Positions 60,085 through 64,000 of a stretch of 64,000 nucleotides of DNA are shown piece by piece; position 1 is the first letter of the stretch, and each line of letters opens with the position of its first letter. Location of the stretch: positions 1-64,000 of the forward strand of contig NZ_SLZR01000007.1 of assembly GCF_004341165.1 (NCBI RefSeq), in the 5' to 3' direction. Origin of the DNA: Reinekea marinisedimentorum (lineage in GTDB: Bacteria > Pseudomonadota > Gammaproteobacteria > Pseudomonadales > Natronospirillaceae). The position numbers and the translations under genes were made by a program. The notes under the pieces are model-generated. The model had not been told where the DNA came from and did no database searches. It was given only the letters and a program-made list of their open reading frames with translations.

Positions 60085-60972
60085 TTATTTTGATAACTCG
60101 GCGTTAACGGTTGCTCTAACTGGAATGCCGTCGCGCCCACCCGGTTTGGTGCACTTAATGGCGGCTACGGTATTAGAGAATTGAATGGATTCGCGGGTTT
60201 GCATCTTTTCTGCAATGGCGACGGTCAGTGCTCCGTGAAACACATCGCCTGCGCCGGTGGTGTCGACAACGTCAACCTTCATGCCGGCCTGATGCTGCAG
60301 TTTTTCGCCTTCCAACCAGTAACAGCCTTCGGAGCCAACGGTAACATATACGCGCCCTTCTGTCCTTTGCTGAGCCAGTCGTAAACCCGCTTCAGGGTCG
60401 GTTGTGCCGGTAAATTTAGCAAGCCCCGGTTCTGAAAAAGCGACGTGGTCGGCCAGTGCAACCAGCGATTCAATTGAGTCGGGCGAAAGGTCGGCATCGA
60501 GTACCGAGGGGATGCCCAGTTCTTTGGCTTTTTCCAGCGCGTAGCGGGCGCCTTCCGGCCAGCGAACATCACACAGAATGGCAGCGTAGCCCGAGAAATC
60601 GATGTTGTGCAGCGGCGATGGATCGCGGCTCAGGGATTTGTCCTGGTAGTTGATGATCATACGCTCGCCTTCATCATCCACGATGACGGCAGAAAACGCT
60701 GAGCTCGCTCCGGCAATTTCAATGCATTGATCGACACCGACGCCAAAGCCCGCCAGTTCGGTCAGCAGGCTATCGGCGACCGAGTCGTTACCCACGCGGC
60801 CAATGAAATCGACTGCATGGCCCAATCGGGCAATGGCTGCAGCGGCGGTGGCGGCTGGGCCTCCGCCCACTTCAAAATAATCGGTCGCAACGTATTTGCC
60901 GCCACGGGTGGGCAGGCTGGTAACGCGTTGAATTCTGTCGAGTACGGTGATTCCGAGGCAGGCGATAGTCAT
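60085..60972 (-). CDS. yihV: 6-deoxy-6-sulfofructose kinase (YihV-like, PfkB family)
   Basis: A 295-residue PfkB kinase: V-G-G-G-P-A-A-T-A near residue 37, F-I-G-R-V-G, and V-D-T-T-G-A-G-D-V-F-H-G-A-L with the catalytic aspartate. It closely follows E. coli YihV along its length (G-I-T-V-x-D-R-I, S-G-K-Y-V-A-type start and K-C-T-K-P-G-G-R-D-G-I-P end). It phosphorylates sulfofructose at C1 in sulfoglycolysis. Transcribed with the regulator. Confidence 0.88.
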   Translation of the reverse strand: MTIACLGITVLDRIQRVTSLPTRGGKYVATDYFEVGGGPAATAAAAIARLGHAVDFIGRVGNDSVADSLLTELAGFGVGVDQCIEIAGASSAFSAVIVDDEGERMIINYQDKSLSRDPSPLHNIDFSGYAAILCDVRWPEGARYALEKAKELGIPSVLDADLSPDSIESLVALADHVAFSEPGLAKFTGTTDPEAGLRLAQQRTEGRVYVTVGSEGCYWLEGEKLQHQAGMKVDVVDTTGAGDVFHGALTVAIAEKMQTRESIQFSNTVAAIKCTKPGGRDGIPVRATVNAELSK

Positions 60973-61207
60973 ATTATTGTTCTCATTGGTTTATGCGTGG
61001 TGGTTATGTTCACAAATTTACTGTTCATTTTATAGATCTAACTCAATTTTTTGTATTTTATTGTTCATTATTTGTGTTATAAATACGCAAAACAACATGA
61101 AATGGACAAAAAACAACAAAAAGCACCATTCATTTCATCGTCAACATAAGCTTTAGCGTTAGTGCGCAGCCAGTTTGCGCCCAATTATCAGAGAAAAGGA
61201 AAAGACT
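60973..61207. promoter_or_regulatory. Divergent control region of the sulfoquinovose cluster
   Basis: An AT-rich 235 bp. TGTTCA occurs at 61007-61012, 61022-61027 and 61062-61067, each followed by an A/T run, and a reversed, related motif (GGACAAAAAACAAC) lies at 61105-61118. These are candidate CsqR-like repressor sites. TATAAAT near 61077 could be a -10 for the plus-strand genes. Confidence 0.45.
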
Positions 61208-62101
61208 ATGTCATCTGTCGGTTTTATCGGTTTGGGGCAAATGGGTAGCCCAATGGCGGCCAACCTGATTAAAGGTGGTCACTCCGTTAAGGTATTCGAT
61301 ATCAATAAAGAGGCTGTGCAAGCATTGGTGAGTGCCGGTGCAAGCGCAGCTGCTACACCGGCAGAAGCTGCATCTGACAGCGAGTTCATTGTCACCATGC
61401 TGCCTAACGGCGCACTGGTCCGCAGTGTGATTTTTGGTGATCAGGGTGTTACCTCAAGCATGAGCCCGTCATCGCTGCTGATCGATATGTCGACCATCCA
61501 CCCCTTCGAAACCGATGCACTGGTGAAAGATATGACGGCCGCCGGTTTTGACATGATGGAAGCGCCGGTTGGCCGTACCTCAGTTCATGCCATTAAAGGC
61601 GAGCTGTTGATTCTGGCCGGCGGTACCAAAGAACAGATTGCCCGCGCGCAGCCGCTGTTTGAATGCATGGGTTCAGAAACAGTGGATGCCGGCGGTGCCG
61701 GTATGGGCATCCGCGTGAAGATTATTAACAACTACATGAGCATTGCGCTGAATGCGCTGTCTGCCGAGGCCGCAACGCTTTCTGAAGCCATTGGTCTGGA
61801 TTTCGATACCGCGCTGAAGGTCATGAGCGGCACGCCGGCCGGCAACGGTCATTTCAAAACCACCTGGCCGGGCAAAGTGCTGGCGGGTGATTTGTCACCG
61901 GCGTTCATGCTCGATCTGGCGCACAAAGATTTGGGTATTGCGCTCGACCTGGCCAATCAGGTGAACGTGCCAATGCCTTGTGGTGCTGCATCACGCGAGC
62001 TGTACAGCATTGCCCGCGCAGCCGGCCGAGGCCGTCAGGATTGGACTGCCGTGTTTGAACAGCTGCGGGTCACCTCCGGGCTGGAAGCAAAGATCAAGTA
62101 A
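61208..62101 (+). CDS. yihU: 3-sulfolactaldehyde reductase (YihU-like)
   Basis: A 297-residue beta-hydroxyacid dehydrogenase. NADH fold G-L-G-Q-M-G at 8-13; catalytic K171 in V-K-I-I-N-N-Y-M. The sulfonate-binding G122-R-T-S125 and K171 fall at the same residue numbers as in E. coli YihU, where they hold sulfolactaldehyde, and the flanking sequence agrees throughout by memory. It makes dihydroxypropanesulfonate, the end product of sulfo-EMP glycolysis. AAGGAAAAG precedes ATG 61208; an upstream in-frame extension lacks support. Confidence 0.93.
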   Translation: MSSVGFIGLGQMGSPMAANLIKGGHSVKVFDINKEAVQALVSAGASAAATPAEAASDSEFIVTMLPNGALVRSVIFGDQGVTSSMSPSSLLIDMSTIHPFETDALVKDMTAAGFDMMEAPVGRTSVHAIKGELLILAGGTKEQIARAQPLFECMGSETVDAGGAGMGIRVKIINNYMSIALNALSAEAATLSEAIGLDFDTALKVMSGTPAGNGHFKTTWPGKVLAGDLSPAFMLDLAHKDLGIALDLANQVNVPMPCGAASRELYSIARAAGRGRQDWTAVFEQLRVTSGLEAKIK

Positions 62102-62134
62102 CGCTATTGGTGCATTAAAACAGGAAGCAGCAAC

Positions 62135-63196
62135 GTGGAAATAACAGTAGAACCCTGGGGTGAAGTGGAAGGGCAGGAAATGCCGGTTCATTTACTGACA
62201 CTGCGTAACCAGAACGGTATGCAGGTGTCGGTCACCAACTATGGCTGCATTGTCGCTTCCCTCTGTACGCCGGATAAACACGGCGAGCTGGCCGATGTGG
62301 TACTGGGCTACGAAAGCCTGGCGCAATACCTGGCCGGCCATCCGTTTTTTGGTGCCATTGCCGGGCGCTACGCCAACCGCATTGCTCAGGGTCAATACCT
62401 GCTGGATGGTGAAAGCTTTCAGCTGGAAACCAACGAACTTCCAACCGGCCAGCACTTACACGGCGGCACCAAGGGCTTCGATAAATACGTTTGGGCGTAC
62501 AGTATTGAACGCAGCAGCGACGCGATTTTTGTGCACTTCAGCCGGGTTTCGCCGGATGGTGAATCGGGCTATGGCGGCACGCTGCAGGTGGTGCATTCAA
62601 TCGGCCTGGATGAGCACAATCAGCTGCATTTCAATTTTAAAGCGACCACCGATAAGCCCACCGTAGTCAACCTGGTGAATCATGGCTACTACAACCTGGC
62701 GGGTCACAACAGCGGTTCAATTGAAGGCCATGAGCTGAAGATTTATGCCGATCTTTATACCCCGGTGGCGGATAACATGATCCCGACCGGTGAGTTGTTG
62801 GCCGTGAAAAACAGTGGTCTCGATTTCACCACCGCTCAGCGGATCGGCGATAACAGAGCCCTGCTTAACGAGGCGGGCTACGACCACAACTACGTGCTGC
62901 ATCAGCGCGATAAAGAGGGTGAGTACGCTCTGGCGGCAGAATTGTACGACCCGGTTTCCGGCCGTGAAATGACCGTGCTGACAACACAACCGGGCGTTCA
63001 GTTTTACAGCGGCTTTAAGCTTTCGAACAAAAACTGGGTCGGCAAGGGCGGCTACAAATACGAGTCCTGCTCTGGGCTGTGCCTGGAAACACAGCACTTT
63101 CCAGACAGCCCAAACAAGGCTCATTTCCCTTCAACCCGGCTGAACCCGGGTGAAGTCTTTGAACAAAAAACCATTCATCGCTTCCGTACCCGATGA
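62135..63196 (+). CDS. Aldose 1-epimerase, probable sulfoquinovose mutarotase
   Basis: A 353-residue GalM-family epimerase: N-Y-G-C-I-V-A-S, G-R-Y-A-N-R-I-A, H-G-G and V-N-L-V-N-H-G-Y-Y-N (with the catalytic His), and later D-H-N-Y-V. It should speed the change between sugar anomers. E. coli has YihR in this role; this one looks closer to ordinary GalM and is longer, so direct orthology is doubtful. It starts with GTG at 62135 after AGGAAG. Confidence 0.88.
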   Translation: MEITVEPWGEVEGQEMPVHLLTLRNQNGMQVSVTNYGCIVASLCTPDKHGELADVVLGYESLAQYLAGHPFFGAIAGRYANRIAQGQYLLDGESFQLETNELPTGQHLHGGTKGFDKYVWAYSIERSSDAIFVHFSRVSPDGESGYGGTLQVVHSIGLDEHNQLHFNFKATTDKPTVVNLVNHGYYNLAGHNSGSIEGHELKIYADLYTPVADNMIPTGELLAVKNSGLDFTTAQRIGDNRALLNEAGYDHNYVLHQRDKEGEYALAAELYDPVSGREMTVLTTQPGVQFYSGFKLSNKNWVGKGGYKYESCSGLCLETQHFPDSPNKAHFPSTRLNPGEVFEQKTIHRFRTR

Positions 63197-63308
63197 ATAA
63201 AGAACCGAGCCGCTGGCCAATCGTCAGCGGCTGTGTACCGATTACCAAGAACGTTCATTTTTAATTTTTATGCAGGCAACGCATACAACAAAAAGAGGAA
63301 GAGCTGGC

Positions 63309-64000
63309 ATGAAGTGGATAAATACCCGGTCGCACACCAATTGGCTGGAAACAGAAACCGATCGCATTTTTGAATTTGGCCGCAATGCGGTTGTGCCGAA
63401 TGGCTTTGGCTGGATTGGCAACAACGGCAAGGTTCGTGAAGAGATGGGCACGCGGCTGTGGATAACCGCACGCATGCTGCATTGCTATGCCCTGGCCTCA
63501 CTGATGGGCCGCCCCGGCGCTTACGATCTTGTCGAGCACGGCATCACCGCACTGGAAGGTCCGTTGAAAGATAAAACCTACGGCGGCTGGTATGCCACGG
63601 TCGATAACGAAGGCGATGGTATTGTTGATGCTTCCAAGCAGGGTTATCAGCACTGCTTCGTATTGCTGGCCGCAGCCAGTGCCGTGACCACCGGTCACCC
63701 GCGTGCACAGGCACTGCTCGATGAGGCCATCAAGGTTTATGAGCAGCACTTCTGGTGTGAAGACACGCAGATGTGTTTTGAATCGTGGGATGAAAAATTC
63801 ACCAAAACCGAAGACTACCGTGGCGGCAACGCGGCGATGCATTCGGTTGAAGCCTTCCTGATTGTTTATGACGTCACCAAAGATAAAAAATGGCTCGACC
63901 GTGCCCTGCACATCACCGAATTCATGATTCATAAAACAGCCAAGGGCCTGAGCTATCGCGTCAACGAGCACTTCGATGCCGACTGGAACCCGCTGCCGGA
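63309..64000 (+). CDS. yihS: Sulfoquinovose isomerase (YihS-like), 5' part
   Basis: The frame is open from ATG 63309 to the window end (230 codons); the C-terminus is outside. The sequence follows E. coli YihS closely by memory: [24 protein letters not shown] and [10 protein letters not shown] with a catalytic-site His. The (alpha/alpha)6 barrel enzyme turns sulfoquinovose into sulfofructose. AGAGGAAGAG precedes the ATG. Confidence 0.93.
   Translation, partial: MKWINTRSHTNWLETETDRIFEFGRNAVVPNGFGWIGNNGKVREEMGTRLWITARMLHCYALASLMGRPGAYDLVEHGITALEGPLKDKTYGGWYATVDNEGDGIVDASKQGYQHCFVLLAAASAVTTGHPRAQALLDEAIKVYEQHFWCEDTQMCFESWDEKFTKTEDYRGGNAAMHSVEAFLIVYDVTKDKKWLDRALHITEFMIHKTAKGLSYRVNEHFDADWNPLP

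Overview
The window looks like a chromosomal segment of a marine or aquatic gammaproteobacterium, Oceanospirillales/Pseudomonadales-like. This is inferred from the conserved cox gene order, NirBD with FNT channels, sigma-54 promoters, TRAP transport and a mid-50s GC feel; the species cannot be named from the sequence alone. No rRNA, tRNA, CRISPR, transposase or prophage was seen.

Layout. 1-2.2 kb: the 3' end of a yqaA-type gene, then a 1.4-kb islet with a TacAT-like toxin-antitoxin pair, bounded by a second copy of the yqaA 3' end. 1.8-5.6 kb: small enzymes (GFA, VOC, HAD), an EamA transporter and a PAS-GGDEF protein. 5.7-13.4 kb: a complete aa3-type cytochrome c oxidase locus (ctaC, ctaD, ctaG, ctaE, surf1, a thioredoxin-like protein, ctaA, ctaB) with one opposed DUF2909 gene. 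14-15.5 kb: a Yip1 protein, a 36-codon peptide gene with its own terminator, and a 14-unit heptamer array. 15.5-18.2 kb: a bufferin-type RiPP operon (precursor, DUF692/MNIO enzyme, DUF2063 partner, DoxX) whose precursor ribosome site lies in a long hairpin. 18-25.5 kb: housekeeping genes (FKBP, MscS, rsgA, 2-hydroxyacid dehydrogenase, phosphofructokinase).

25.6-35.6 kb is a guanidine assimilation operon: ABC transporter, two DUF1989 carboxyguanidine deiminase subunits, a biotin-dependent guanidine/urea carboxylase and allophanate hydrolase. It shows a sigma-54 promoter, a guanidine-I (ykkC) riboswitch in the leader and a second, structurally unrelated guanidine-II (mini-ykkC) riboswitch just before the carboxylase gene. 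Nitrogen status and ligand are therefore probably read at three points.

35.6-45 kb: a TRAP transporter with two UxuR/ExuR-like operators, an unusual short transcarbamylase, a DUF6544/GyrI-like pair and a heparinase II/III-type lyase. 45-48 kb: mobB, VF530, an inositol-phosphatase-like gene and a DUF4382 lipoprotein. 48-52 kb: nirBD with a nitrite channel and a NarL/NarP-type 7-2-7 palindrome. 52.3-56 kb: a zrg-like zinc operon with a Zur-type palindrome over its promoter. 56.3-59.3 kb: a second nitrite channel and a PP2C-kinase fusion, preceded by a sigma-54 promoter and a leader with two A1/G4 hexaloop hairpins and a terminator, the layout of an ANTAR (NasT-type) antitermination leader. 59.3-64 kb: a sulfoquinovose (sulfo-EMP) catabolic cluster related to E. 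coli yihW, yihV, yihU, a mutarotase and yihS, cut by the window edge.

The strongest themes are nitrogen scavenging (guanidine, nitrite) under sigma-54 and RNA-based control, metal homeostasis (copper-type bufferin, zinc zrg) and use of algal or plant carbon (sulfoquinovose, possible uronates).
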